This document shows, piece after piece, positions 1 through 7,221 of a stretch of 23,702 nt of DNA. A program made the position numbers and the translations under genes. Within the stretch, counting starts at the first letter, position 1; each line of letters begins with the position of its first letter. The stretch lies in the NCBI GenBank assembly GCA_031268255.1, contig JAIRXO010000050.1:1-23702 (forward strand), read 5' to 3'. Source of the DNA: Spirochaetaceae bacterium (GTDB taxonomy: Bacteria > Spirochaetota > Spirochaetia > Treponematales > Breznakiellaceae). A model generated the notes under the pieces. It ran no database searches and was not told the origin of the DNA. It worked only from the letters and a program-made list of their open reading frames with translations.

Positions 1-299
1 CCGAAAAGGGCATCGGCCTCAGGCAGGGACGTGATCAGGTCTTTCGCGTAACGCTGGGAAAGGCAGCCGGAAAGGAGTATCTTTTTTTCCGGGTACAGGG
101 CGCGGTACGAAAACACCGCGTCAAGGGATTCCTTTTTGGCGCTTTCGATAAATCCGCAGGAATTGATGATGATAAGGTCGGCGGTCCCGGGGTCAGGCGC
201 CTGTTCCCAGCCCGCCGTGGCAAGAAAAGCCATCATGGTCTCGGCGTCAACCTGGTTTTTTACGCAGCCAAAGGGATCAAGGAAAAAACGTCTAGTCAA
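1..299 (-). CDS. rimO: RimO, ribosomal protein S12 methylthiotransferase (N-terminal part, cut by window edge)
   Basis: The first 99 residues of a radical-SAM methylthiotransferase are visible; the gene continues past base 1. RimO adds a methylthio group to an aspartate of ribosomal protein S12. The N-terminal UPF0004 domain is clear, with its three cluster-binding cysteines at C12 (FGCVKNQVDAE), C48 (INSCGFIESAKKESLD) and C79 (LSGCLSQRY). The CGFI..AK.ESLD signature points to RimO rather than MiaB, whose equivalent motif reads NTCSVRE. The only in-frame start before the first cysteine is TTG at 299-297, because an in-frame stop lies just upstream at 305-303. That start overlaps the last codons of the rodZ-like gene by 8 bases, so translation is probably coupled. 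The radical-SAM CxxxCxxC motif and TRAM domain lie outside the window and cannot be checked. Confidence 0.9.
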   Translation of the reverse strand, partial: MTRRFFLDPFGCVKNQVDAETMMAFLATAGWEQAPDPGTADLIIINSCGFIESAKKESLDAVFSYRALYPEKKILLSGCLSQRYAKDLITSLPEADALF

Positions 300-1386
300 G
301 TTTTACCAGTGCCAGGGTGAAGCGTCCGTCATCGTCACGGAACCAGCGGAGGTCTGCCACCGCCACTTCTCCGGGTCCGCCCACATCAAGATCCACGGTC
401 CTGCCGCCGCCTATAACCTGGAGGCGCACGGCGCTGGCATTGGATATCCACAGCCGTATGCCGTTCTGGGCCTGTATATTCTGAACATCAGCCCTGTGAA
501 AGTACATTTCCTCCCTACTCCTCCGGTCGCTCTCCCAGCGGAACATACAGTAGCCGGTAAAGGTGGCCTGAAGGGTAAAGGGATAGGCGCCGGGCGAGGA
601 GAAAACAGTTACCGCCGCCGGAGCGGGAGGGGTCTGAACATTTTGGGCATTGGGACTTCCCTGGGGGAGGAGTTCCGCGTTTTCCACAGCCATTTCGTCC
701 GGGAGCAGTTCAAAACGGAGCCATCCGCCCTTGGCGGCATCTCCCCTGCTGTAGTCCGAAAGAATAACCCGCAGATCGCTTATGCTGTCGCCGTCGAGGT
801 CTACGGTTTCATCCCCGCTGAGATCCAGCGTCATATCGCCCAGAGGCGCTCCTATGCGCGCCCCGTCATCGAGGGAAAGGAGTTCCAGTTTGAACCGTTC
901 CTCTCCCAGAGGGACAAGAACCGAGTCGCCGGGATAAAAACGGCGTTCAAGAAAACGTTCTTCAAGGATGTACTCAACCGGCCTGCGTTCCTCCACAATT
1001 TGCGGAGGCTCCGGCCTGGGCATAAAGCGGAGTATGCCGTACACCCCTCCTCCCGCGGCTCCCGCCAGCACAAAGATGATGATCCCTATGACCAGCTTCT
1101 TGGGAAACTGTTTCCTGGGCAGAAGCAGTTCTTCTACCGGAATGGGCTGTTCCTGAATACGGAGGGAACGGTACAGGGAAATAAGTTCGTCCACGTCAAG
1201 GCCGAGATATTCCCCGTAATTCCGCATAAAGCCCAGAATGTACGGCTCGCCGGGGAATTGCGAAAAATCCTCGGACTCAAGGGCCTCGAGGTATCTGCGG
1301 GCGATATTTGTTTCCCTGCCCACATATTCAAAATCAAGGCCCTTGCTCTCCCGTGCGGACCGAAGTTTTTCTCCTAGGGAATCCAT
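292..1386 (-). CDS. rodZ: RodZ-like cytoplasmic-HTH, single-pass membrane protein
   Basis: This 364-residue protein has the RodZ architecture. An HTH_25-type helix-turn-helix domain spans about residues 4-72 (SARESKGLDFEYVGRET, then ARRYLEALESEDFSQFPGEPY). A basic linker RKQFPKK follows, then one membrane helix at about 97-119, a Pro/Glu-rich periplasmic linker, and a C-terminal DUF4115-like beta domain (LWISNASAVRLQVIGGGRTVDLDVG). The basic residues before the helix predict an N-in topology. In other bacteria RodZ links MreB filaments to the elongation machinery and supports cell shape. Start: ATG at 1386 with AGGAG five bases upstream; that ribosome-binding site overlaps the stop codon of the LolA-like gene, 8 bases away, so the two are one operon. 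The domain order is seen directly; a shape role in this organism is inferred. A RodZ-like regulator of unknown function remains possible. Confidence 0.82.
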   Translation of the reverse strand: MDSLGEKLRSARESKGLDFEYVGRETNIARRYLEALESEDFSQFPGEPYILGFMRNYGEYLGLDVDELISLYRSLRIQEQPIPVEELLLPRKQFPKKLVIGIIIFVLAGAAGGGVYGILRFMPRPEPPQIVEERRPVEYILEERFLERRFYPGDSVLVPLGEERFKLELLSLDDGARIGAPLGDMTLDLSGDETVDLDGDSISDLRVILSDYSRGDAAKGGWLRFELLPDEMAVENAELLPQGSPNAQNVQTPPAPAAVTVFSSPGAYPFTLQATFTGYCMFRWESDRRSREEMYFHRADVQNIQAQNGIRLWISNASAVRLQVIGGGRTVDLDVGGPGEVAVADLRWFRDDDGRFTLALVKLD

Positions 1387-1394
1387 AGGTTCTC

Positions 1395-2090
1395 CTAATC
1401 CGCGTCCCGGAACAAAAAGTCATTGTACATGTTCGCCGAAGCCGGAGAATCATAGACAAAACGCTGCTCAGGTATGCCCTGGTTTGTGGATACGTTGGTA
1501 AAGTCAAAACGAACCACGCTGTCCGCGATGGTCCTGCCCTCGATACGCCTGATAAGATAGGTCTCAGGGTTGATATCAAGAAGTATCTCCCTGAACCCCT
1601 CCGAAACCGAACGCCTGGTAAGGCGTATTTTTACCACCCTTTCGCCCGAACCGCTTTCCAGCGGCACCGGCTCAGGTCCGGTCACAAAGGCGGGAACATA
1701 ATTCCGCCTGAGCAGGGCCAGCCCCTGGGAAGTAGCCAGCGAAGCGCCGCCTGAGGGCCCTGCCCTGCGCCCCGCGGAACTGATGCTCTGGTTCAGCGCG
1801 GCCCGGTATTCGGGAAGATAGATGGTAAGCATTTCACCATTGAATACTATTACCTGATCCTGGGGATCGGAAAAATCAATACGGAGAAAAGACGGCGCCA
1901 GGTGGCTCAGGGTTCCGATCATGGTGCTGTTCCCTGACCGTATGCCTATGCGGGCCTCATAATCCCGTATGGTTCCGTAACGCTCCCCGACTATGGACAG
2001 ATAACGCTCGGCAGTCATTATATCCTGGGCTGAAAGGGTAAAAAACCCTCCCCAAAGCAGCAAAAAGAGGATAACTTTGTTATATTTCAC
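1395..2090 (-). CDS. LolA-family outer-membrane lipoprotein carrier
   Basis: The 231-residue protein begins with a typical Sec signal peptide (MKYNKVILFLLLWGGFF, likely cleaved after about residue 21, LSA-Q). The mature part matches the LolA/LolB-like half-barrel fold: the stretch LRIDFSDPQDQVIVFNGEML followed by IYLPEYRAALNQ is the recognisable core. A later segment, REILLDINPETYLIRRIEGR, resembles the conserved substrate-side strands. LolA carries lipoproteins across the periplasm to the outer membrane, fitting a diderm spirochaete rich in lipoproteins. Start: GTG at 2090-2088, preceded by AAGGATGA, which serves as the ribosome-binding site. It is the first gene of the operon with rodZ-like and rimO. 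The middle of the protein has a low-complexity insertion (SSAGRRAGPSGGASLATS) that typical LolA proteins lack. No LolC/D/E or LolB homologue is in view, so the exact role rests on family resemblance. Confidence 0.75.
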   Translation of the reverse strand: MKYNKVILFLLLWGGFFTLSAQDIMTAERYLSIVGERYGTIRDYEARIGIRSGNSTMIGTLSHLAPSFLRIDFSDPQDQVIVFNGEMLTIYLPEYRAALNQSISSAGRRAGPSGGASLATSQGLALLRRNYVPAFVTGPEPVPLESGSGERVVKIRLTRRSVSEGFREILLDINPETYLIRRIEGRTIADSVVRFDFTNVSTNQGIPEQRFVYDSPASANMYNDFLFRDAD

Positions 2091-2116
2091 GGCTCATCCT
2101 TGTTTAATACTATATT

Positions 2117-2145
2117 ATTGTACCTGTCCCGGACAAAAAACACAA
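2117..2145 (-). promoter_or_regulatory. Sigma-70-type promoter for the LolA-like/rodZ/rimO operon
   Basis: Read on the minus strand, TTGTGT (2145-2140) is followed by a 17-base spacer and TACAAT (2122-2117), a 5/6 match to the -10 consensus. The predicted transcript start lies about 20 bases upstream of the GTG start of the LolA-like gene. Position and spacing are good; the -35 box is only a partial match. Confidence 0.5.
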
Positions 2146-2208
2146 GTCCCCGCATAGTGGATATTTTCGGGCGGTACATGGTATGCTCAAGTACAAGTGA
2201 GGCTGAAC

Positions 2209-3216
2209 ATGGTGTACCGGCGAAACACGGCGATTTTCCTTTTATCGGTCTTTCTGTTCCTTTCGTTTCAGCTTTTTGCCCGGGGCCGCTCCGAAAGCGT
2301 GAGTCCCCATTCATCAGGGGAAGATTCCGGCCTTGATGTGCCGGGAATCTACGGCCAGGAAGAAGATGCCCCTCCATCAGGTTCCGCCGGCAACATGGAA
2401 AACACGCCGCCGTCCAGGGGGGAGCAGGTCATGAAGGCCCTTGCCGCCGCCTACCCTGAGGCCATAGGGGGCGCCGAGTACAGGGACGGCGACTGGGCGG
2501 TGCGGCTCCGGGGGGTCTGGTACTACTATGCCGGGGGAAGGCTCCTCACCGGGGAATTCCGTTCCCGCTCCGGGGAATACGATCCCCAGCCATTCTACAA
2601 TTACCCCGAAAATCTGCCGCCCTGGCGTGAGCCCAGCCAGGAAGACGCCGAACGCTTCCGCTCCATGGCCCGCTCACGGCGGAGTACCCCCGGTAAGCGG
2701 GCGCAGTTTTTCTTTGACGACCTGTGGCGTTCCCATGACCGCGCCGAATCCTATGAACGGGTCAAGTCCCTGCGCTTCCTCGGCCATTCGGTGCTGGTCC
2801 ACTATTCAATACTCGAAGAACTCAGCCTTGTGGAAGAAAAAATACTGGCGGAGGCAAAAACCAGCGCCGAAGTGCGGCGCTGGATAGACAGCCTTGAGAC
2901 CCTTACCGGCTGGAACTGGCGCACCATAGCCGATACCCAGTCGCGGAGCTTTCATGCCTACGGCGCGGCCATTGATCTGCTTCCCCGCTCCCTGGGGGGC
3001 ATGGAAACCTACTGGCTCTGGACGGCGGAGCGCAGCCCCGAATGGTGGGCCGTTCCCTACAGCAGGCGCTTTCATCCCCCCGAAGCGGTGATAAAGGCTT
3101 TTGAAAATTACGGTTTTGTCTGGGGCGGCAAATGGACTTTTTTTGATACCATGCATTTTGAATACCGGCCCGAACTTCTCCTCCTCGGCGGTCTTTCCAT
3201 AGAAGCACACCGTTAG
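2209..3216 (+). CDS. Exported M15-family D-alanyl-D-alanine peptidase
   Basis: A 335-residue exported protein. The N-terminal signal peptide (MVYRRNTAIFLLSVFLFLSF) probably ends after LFA at about residue 24; there is no lipobox cysteine. A Ser/Pro/Gly-rich linker follows, and the catalytic domain fills the C-terminal third. The M15 zinc-peptidase signature is present: S-x-H249-x-x-x-A-A-x-D256 (SFHAYGAAIDL) and H316-x-E (MHFEYRPE), supplying the three zinc ligands in the usual order. Members trim the D-Ala ends of peptidoglycan stem peptides or act as endopeptidases; the exact bond cut cannot be told here. Start: ATG 2209 is favoured over the upstream GTG at 2197 because GAGG lies six bases before the ATG and overlaps that GTG. 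The gene diverges from the LolA-like operon. The aromatic segment at about 60-140 (GVWYYYAGGRLL) is unassigned. Confidence 0.75.
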   Translation: MVYRRNTAIFLLSVFLFLSFQLFARGRSESVSPHSSGEDSGLDVPGIYGQEEDAPPSGSAGNMENTPPSRGEQVMKALAAAYPEAIGGAEYRDGDWAVRLRGVWYYYAGGRLLTGEFRSRSGEYDPQPFYNYPENLPPWREPSQEDAERFRSMARSRRSTPGKRAQFFFDDLWRSHDRAESYERVKSLRFLGHSVLVHYSILEELSLVEEKILAEAKTSAEVRRWIDSLETLTGWNWRTIADTQSRSFHAYGAAIDLLPRSLGGMETYWLWTAERSPEWWAVPYSRRFHPPEAVIKAFENYGFVWGGKWTFFDTMHFEYRPELLLLGGLSIEAHR

Positions 3217-3227
3217 CTGTTTTTACC

Positions 3228-3276
3228 TGTTATAATTTCCCGTACCGTACCGTATATCAAACTACCCTCTGAGGGT
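3228..3276 (+). promoter_or_regulatory. Candidate extended -10 promoter and operator-like repeats before the XRE gene
   Basis: TGTTATAAT at 3228-3236 is a perfect extended -10 element; no good -35 box precedes it. Just past the predicted transcript start lie tandem CGTAC units (3241-3254, with GTACCGTACCGTA inside) and a perfect palindrome ACCCTC-T-GAGGGT (3264-3276). Their position between promoter and gene would suit autoregulation by the XRE protein, which is inference. Confidence 0.4.
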
Positions 3277-3348
3277 GACAAGTCCATCATTCCTCTGGTT
3301 ATTTGTGCAAATGGCGAATACGGGGGAGAATATGTCGTAAGAGGCGGC

Positions 3349-3696
3349 ATGACTGAACAAGATATTCGGAAATTATTCAGCCTGAACCTGAAAAGGCTCA
3401 GAGGCAGGTGGGCTCTGTCCCAACTGGCCCTGGCCAACAAGGCTGATTTGACTCACAATTTTGTCAATGATATTGAAAACGGCAAAAAGTGGATTTCGCC
3501 GAAAACAATGGCAAAGCTCACCGAAGCCCTGGATATAGAACCCCACGAACTGCTCCTTCCCGATCTCGAACTGAAACAGGAAGAAGTGGACCGGCTTTCA
3601 AACTATATTGACGATTTTTCGGATTCCCTTATCAGATCGGTACAGGACCTCAAGGCCAGGTACCTTCAGTTTGGCGGGGATGACGGCAAGAAATAG
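3349..3696 (+). CDS. Small XRE-family HTH transcriptional regulator
   Basis: A 115-residue DNA-binding protein. Residues about 8-68 form a canonical HTH_3 (Cro/C1-type) domain: LKRLRGRWALSQLALANKA contains helices 1-2, the recognition region is LTHNFVNDIENGKKWISP, and TMAKLTEALDIEPHELLLPD closes the fold. The C-terminal tail (about 75-110) is charged and predicted helical, possibly for dimerisation; no ligand domain is present. Start: ATG 3349 with AGAGG six bases upstream. It follows the M15 peptidase gene by 132 bases, a gap with its own promoter-like element, so it is probably transcribed separately. It converges on ftsH. It is not closely similar to the XRE protein at 8340-8693. The DNA target and signal are unknown. 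Confidence 0.82.
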   Translation: MTEQDIRKLFSLNLKRLRGRWALSQLALANKADLTHNFVNDIENGKKWISPKTMAKLTEALDIEPHELLLPDLELKQEEVDRLSNYIDDFSDSLIRSVQDLKARYLQFGGDDGKK

Positions 3697-3700
3697 GCTT

Positions 3701-3743
3701 GCCCGCTCAGGCGGGCGGCGCTCAGGCGGGAACCCTCAGGCGG
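3701..3743. repeat. Hairpin and triple CTCAGGCGG repeat between convergent genes
   Basis: GCCCGC-TCAG-GCGGGC (3701-3716) is a perfect 6-bp stem with a four-base loop. CTCAGGCGG occurs three times, at 3706-3714, 3721-3729 and 3735-3743, spaced 15 and 14 bases apart. The third copy contains the ftsH stop codon (3738-3736). No clear run of T follows on either strand, so a classical intrinsic terminator is not convincing, although the convergent position suits one. Confidence 0.5.
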
Positions 3744-5673
3744 CTCCTGCCAGAAGGCGCTTGAATTCCTTTTCGTCAAGGGTTTCCTTCTCAAGCAGCA
3801 CGGCTGAGACCTTGTCGAGGAGGGCTTTCTTTTCGGTGAGCATTGCCTTGACCATAGCGTACCGCTGTTCCACAACATGGGCGATTTCTTCATCTATGTA
3901 CTGCTGGGTCGCCTCGGAATACTCGCGCTGGAAGAGCGGCTCCTGATGTTCGCCGCCCGGAACGCCCCGGGAGGTCAGGGCCACATTCTTAAAGCGGCCT
4001 GACATGCCGTAGTCGGTAATCATCTTCCTCGCTATGTCCGTGGCCTTGGTAAGGTCGCTTGCCGCGCCGGTGGAAAATTCGCCGGTGATCATTTCTTCGG
4101 CAACCCGTCCGCCGAGGAGTATGTCTATCTTTCCCAGTAAATCGGACTGGGTAACGGTATACCGGTCCTCAACGGGCATTTGCAGGGTATAGCCAAGGGC
4201 AAAGCCACGGGGAATTATCGAAATCTTCTGGACCGGATCGGCGTTAGGCGTAAGAGCGGCTACCAGGGCGTGGCCTGTCTCGTGATAGGCGGTGAGCCTG
4301 CGTTCCTCAGGCTTGAGTACCCTGGTTTTCTTCTGCAGGCCGGCAACGGTCTTTTCTATGGCCTCGTCAAAATCCTGCTGTTCCACCAGTTTCCTGCCGG
4401 CCCTGACAGCCAGGAGCGCCGCCTCGTTTACGATATTGGCAAGGTCCGCGCCGGAAAAGCCCGAGGTAATTCTGGATACCACGGAAAGGTCCACCTGCGG
4501 GGAGAGTTTTACATCCCTGGAATGTATCTTGAGTATTTCTTCCCGGCCCTTGAGGTCAGGCCGGTCAACCAGTACCTGGCGGTCAAAGCGGCCCGGCCTG
4601 AGCAGCGCCGGGTCCAGCACATCGGGCCGGTTTGTGGCGGCCAGGATGATAAGGCCGCTCGTGGCGTCAAAGCCGTCCATTTCAACAAGAAGCTGGTTAA
4701 GGGTCTGCTCCCTCTCGTCGTTGCTTCCGGCTATAGTGTTTATTCTGCTCTTGCCTATGGCGTCAAGTTCATCAATAAAAATAATGCACGGCGCTTTGTC
4801 TCTGGCCTGCTTAAAAAGGTCCCTGACCCTGGCCGCGCCGACGCCGACAAACATTTCCACAAAATCAGCGCCGCTCATCCTGAAAAAAGAAACCGCCGCC
4901 TCGCCGGCCACCGCCCTGGCCAGGAGGGTCTTGCCGGTTCCCGGAGGGCCGACAAGGAGCACACCCTTGGGTATCTTGCCGCCTATGTCGGTGTACTTCT
5001 TGGGATTTTTGAGGAAGTCAACAACCTCCACAAGTTCTTCCTTGGCCTCGTCAACGCCGGCCACATCCTTAAACCTGGTGGCAATGTCTCCTTCGGCGAC
5101 GATGACCGCCTTGTTCTGTCCCACCGCCAGGACATTTCCGCCCATATTGCCCAGGCGCTTGATAAAGAAGCGCCATATAAAGATAAAGAACGCGATGGGC
5201 AGCACCCAGCTAAAAATGAGATTGAGTACCGTGCTTCCTTCCCTGGAAACCGCGTAATAGGCGACGCCCTTTTCGTCCATGAGCTTGACGAAATTTTCAT
5301 CATTAATCGGGACAGTGCGGAACGCCTCCTCCTGGCTGCCGCTGTAACGCCTGGTCAGGGGAAGGGGCTGTGTCCTGGTCTCGGCGGTGTAGCCGGTATA
5401 GTACGAGTCGGAAAGTTCAACCCGCTTAATCTCGCCGGATATTATTTTTGTCTTGAATTCGGAAAAATCTATGGTAGGGTTTACCTTGTTGAGAAACACA
5501 TAATTGAAAAGGCTCATCCCTATGATAAGGATAAGCACATACCCTATGGTGAATTTCCATCCGCCAAGGGGGCTGCCCGGCTGGGAAGGACCGCCAAAGG
5601 GAAACTGAGGTCCGTCTTTTTTTGGTTTTTTCTTGTCCCACTGGGAATCGCCAGGGGCGTCGAGATCACTCAC
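3736..5673 (-). CDS. ftsH: FtsH, membrane-anchored ATP-dependent zinc metalloprotease
   Basis: A full-length FtsH of 645 residues. It has an N-terminal cytosolic tail with Pro/Gly/Lys-rich sequence, membrane helix 1 at about 41-61, a periplasmic segment, and helix 2 at about 148-171. The AAA+ domain follows with Walker A GPPGTGKT (242-249), Walker B IIFIDELDAIG (297-307) and the second region of homology ATNRPDVLDPALLRPGRFDR (346-365). The protease domain carries the zinc motif HETGH (464-468). FtsH degrades misfolded membrane proteins and short-lived regulators. Start: GTG at 5673 with TAAGGAG upstream on the minus strand. A second GTG four bases upstream is in another frame and runs into a stop. 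The N-terminal tail before helix 1 is about 40 residues, longer than in E. coli. The gene stands alone, converging on the XRE gene and diverging from galK. Confidence 0.98.
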   Translation of the reverse strand: MSDLDAPGDSQWDKKKPKKDGPQFPFGGPSQPGSPLGGWKFTIGYVLILIIGMSLFNYVFLNKVNPTIDFSEFKTKIISGEIKRVELSDSYYTGYTAETRTQPLPLTRRYSGSQEEAFRTVPINDENFVKLMDEKGVAYYAVSREGSTVLNLIFSWVLPIAFFIFIWRFFIKRLGNMGGNVLAVGQNKAVIVAEGDIATRFKDVAGVDEAKEELVEVVDFLKNPKKYTDIGGKIPKGVLLVGPPGTGKTLLARAVAGEAAVSFFRMSGADFVEMFVGVGAARVRDLFKQARDKAPCIIFIDELDAIGKSRINTIAGSNDEREQTLNQLLVEMDGFDATSGLIILAATNRPDVLDPALLRPGRFDRQVLVDRPDLKGREEILKIHSRDVKLSPQVDLSVVSRITSGFSGADLANIVNEAALLAVRAGRKLVEQQDFDEAIEKTVAGLQKKTRVLKPEERRLTAYHETGHALVAALTPNADPVQKISIIPRGFALGYTLQMPVEDRYTVTQSDLLGKIDILLGGRVAEEMITGEFSTGAASDLTKATDIARKMITDYGMSGRFKNVALTSRGVPGGEHQEPLFQREYSEATQQYIDEEIAHVVEQRYAMVKAMLTEKKALLDKVSAVLLEKETLDEKEFKRLLAGAA

Positions 5674-5696
5674 TCACCTGCTCCTTAGCTCCTGTA

Positions 5697-5713
5697 GACA
5701 GGGCCCCCCTGTC
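5697..5713 (-). promoter_or_regulatory. GC-rich hairpin in the ftsH leader
   Basis: GACAGGG-CCC-CCCTGTC (5697-5713) is a perfect 7-bp inverted repeat with a three-base loop. On the ftsH mRNA it would end about 23 bases before the GTG start and just upstream of the ribosome-binding site. It could be an operator or a leader structure affecting ftsH translation; neither is shown. Confidence 0.4.
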
Positions 5714-5735
5714 CGAAGCATTACCGTCTCTTTCT

Positions 5736-5743
5736 AATATAAT
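5736..5743. promoter_or_regulatory. Overlapping -10-like hexamers between ftsH and galK
   Basis: AATATAAT gives TATAAT on the plus strand (5738-5743) toward galK and TATATT on the minus strand (5741-5736) toward ftsH. Neither has a convincing -35 box at 16-18 bases. The plus-strand element would start transcription near 5750, which argues against using the TTG at 5750 as the galK start. Confidence 0.3.
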
Positions 5744-5779
5744 TCTTTTTTGAAGAATAAGCTATCGGCGTTCAATTTT

Positions 5780-7132
5780 ATGGATTATAGTTTAACTATG
5801 ACCGCCGGGGAATTACTCACGCGTTTGGACAGTCCCGCCTCAAGCCATGCCCTGTCACTGTTGTACGGAGACCCGGAGCGTTCCCGGAAACGGGCGAAAT
5901 CGCTGATTAAGGGTCTTTCTGAGAACTTTTCCGGCGCCGGGGAGAACGTGCGGCTTTTTAGCGCCCCTGGACGTACCGAACTGGGCGGAAACCACACCGA
6001 CCATAACCGGGGCAGGGTGCTGGCCGCGTCGATACAGCTTGACATACTCGCCGCTGTCTCGCCCCGGAAGGACAGGAAGGTCATCTTCCGTTCCACAGGG
6101 TTTGATGATGTGGAACTGGACCTCTCCGGCCCCGGAGGGGACAGCGGGGAAAAGGGAAGCACCCATTCCCTTATACGCGGCATCGCGGCGGCCTTTGCCC
6201 TGCGGGGGATAGATGTCCGGGGCTTTACCGGAAACGCCGAATCACTGGTGTTCCCCGGCTCCGGCCTTTCCTCGTCGGCGGCAGTCGAAGTCCTCATCGC
6301 CTGTATTTTTGACCGGCTTTCCGGCGGGGGCCGCCTGGATTCCCTGGAAATCGCCAAAATAGGCCAGTGGGCGGAAAATGAATACTTCGGCAAACCGTCA
6401 GGTCTTATGGACCAGGCTGCCTGCGCCTCAGGCGGGGCAGTTTCCATAGATTTTGAAGAAACCGAAAATCCAAAAGTAACCGCCGTCCCCTTTAATCCCG
6501 AAGCCGCCGGTTTTGCGCTCTGCGTCGTGGACACCAGGGGAAGCCATGCCGGCCTTACCCCGGACTATGCCGCCATACCCAGCGAGATGAAGGCCATCGC
6601 CGGCTTTTTTGGAAAAAGCGTTCTGCGGGAAACCAGCCGCCAGGAACTGCTCGGCCACTGCGGCGAACTGCGGGCCAGGTTCGGCGACCGGGCCCTGCTG
6701 CGGGCCCTGCATTTTTTTGCGGAAAACGACCGGGTCTCCCTCATGACGCGCGCCCTGGAGGACCTTAACGCCGAAACAGACCGCGCCGCAAAAGGTAAAA
6801 TCATGGAACGCTTTCTCGGCCTGGTCAATCAGTCGGGCTTGTCCTCCAGCGCCATGCTGCAGAATATCTATTCAATTAAAAGACCAAAAGAACAGGGGGT
6901 CAGCCTGGCCCTGGCCCTGACCGGGGATTTCCTCGAAAACCAGGCCCGCGCCGGACGGACAGTGAACGGAGCCTCACGGGTACACGGCGGCGGCTTTGCC
7001 GGAACCATACAGGCCTACATACCCCTGGAAAGCCTTCCCGCCTATACGGAAAAGATGGAAGCGGTCTTTGGCCGGGGAACAGTTACCCCCCTCACCATAC
7101 GGCCCATAGGCGCAGCCGAAATAGAACTATAA
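5780..7132 (+). CDS. galK: Galactokinase (GHMP kinase family)
   Basis: A cytoplasmic sugar kinase of 450 residues from the ATG at 5780; it phosphorylates galactose to galactose-1-phosphate at the entry of the Leloir pathway. The three GHMP signatures are in order. The galactokinase N-terminal motif is SAPGRTELGGNHTDHNRG (about 61-78), the ATP-binding motif is GSGLSSSAAVE (about 160-170), and the C-terminal motif is VHGGGFAGTIQAYIP. SGLMDQ (about 207-212) carries the catalytic Asp at about 211. The arginine of GRTE is the second catalytic residue. The N-terminal extension of about 50 residues before the first motif is longer than in E. coli GalK. In-frame starts include TTG 5750, ATG 5780 and ATG 5798; none has a clear ribosome-binding site, so the start is uncertain by up to 16 residues. 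No galT or galE is in the window. Confidence 0.88.
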   Translation: MDYSLTMTAGELLTRLDSPASSHALSLLYGDPERSRKRAKSLIKGLSENFSGAGENVRLFSAPGRTELGGNHTDHNRGRVLAASIQLDILAAVSPRKDRKVIFRSTGFDDVELDLSGPGGDSGEKGSTHSLIRGIAAAFALRGIDVRGFTGNAESLVFPGSGLSSSAAVEVLIACIFDRLSGGGRLDSLEIAKIGQWAENEYFGKPSGLMDQAACASGGAVSIDFEETENPKVTAVPFNPEAAGFALCVVDTRGSHAGLTPDYAAIPSEMKAIAGFFGKSVLRETSRQELLGHCGELRARFGDRALLRALHFFAENDRVSLMTRALEDLNAETDRAAKGKIMERFLGLVNQSGLSSSAMLQNIYSIKRPKEQGVSLALALTGDFLENQARAGRTVNGASRVHGGGFAGTIQAYIPLESLPAYTEKMEAVFGRGTVTPLTIRPIGAAEIEL

Positions 7133-7142
7133 AATGAACCGC

Positions 7143-7169
7143 TCAAGTTTAATTTTTTCGCGCCGATAG
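7143..7169 (+). promoter_or_regulatory. Sigma-28 (FliA) flagellar promoter
   Basis: TCAAGTTT (7143-7150), an exact 11-base spacer, then GCCGATAG (7162-7169). Against the enterobacterial FliA consensus TAAAGTTT-N11-GCCGATAA this is 7/8 in each box. It lies directly upstream of fliS, a gene class expected to be sigma-28 dependent. The predicted transcript start, near 7176, lies after the ATG at 7174. Confidence 0.75.
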
Positions 7170-7221
7170 ATATATGGGGAACTATGATAAAAACCGCAAA
7201 GAGGGAGAGGAGGGGACCACA

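Noticed and set aside
136..1377. A 400-residue open frame on the plus strand opposite the rodZ-like and rimO genes
   Set aside because: The minus-strand proteins have clear family motifs and proper ribosome-binding sites; the plus frame is compositional shadow.
4180..5688. A very long open frame on the plus strand opposite ftsH
   Set aside because: It is antisense to a perfectly conserved ftsH, has no recognisable domains and no ribosome-binding site, and is expected from the G/C-rich third codon positions of ftsH.
7174..7221. ATG 7174 as the fliS start
   Set aside because: It lies at or before the transcript start predicted by the sigma-28 promoter, and the added 16 charged residues are not typical of FliS; GTG 7222 has a strong ribosome-binding site.
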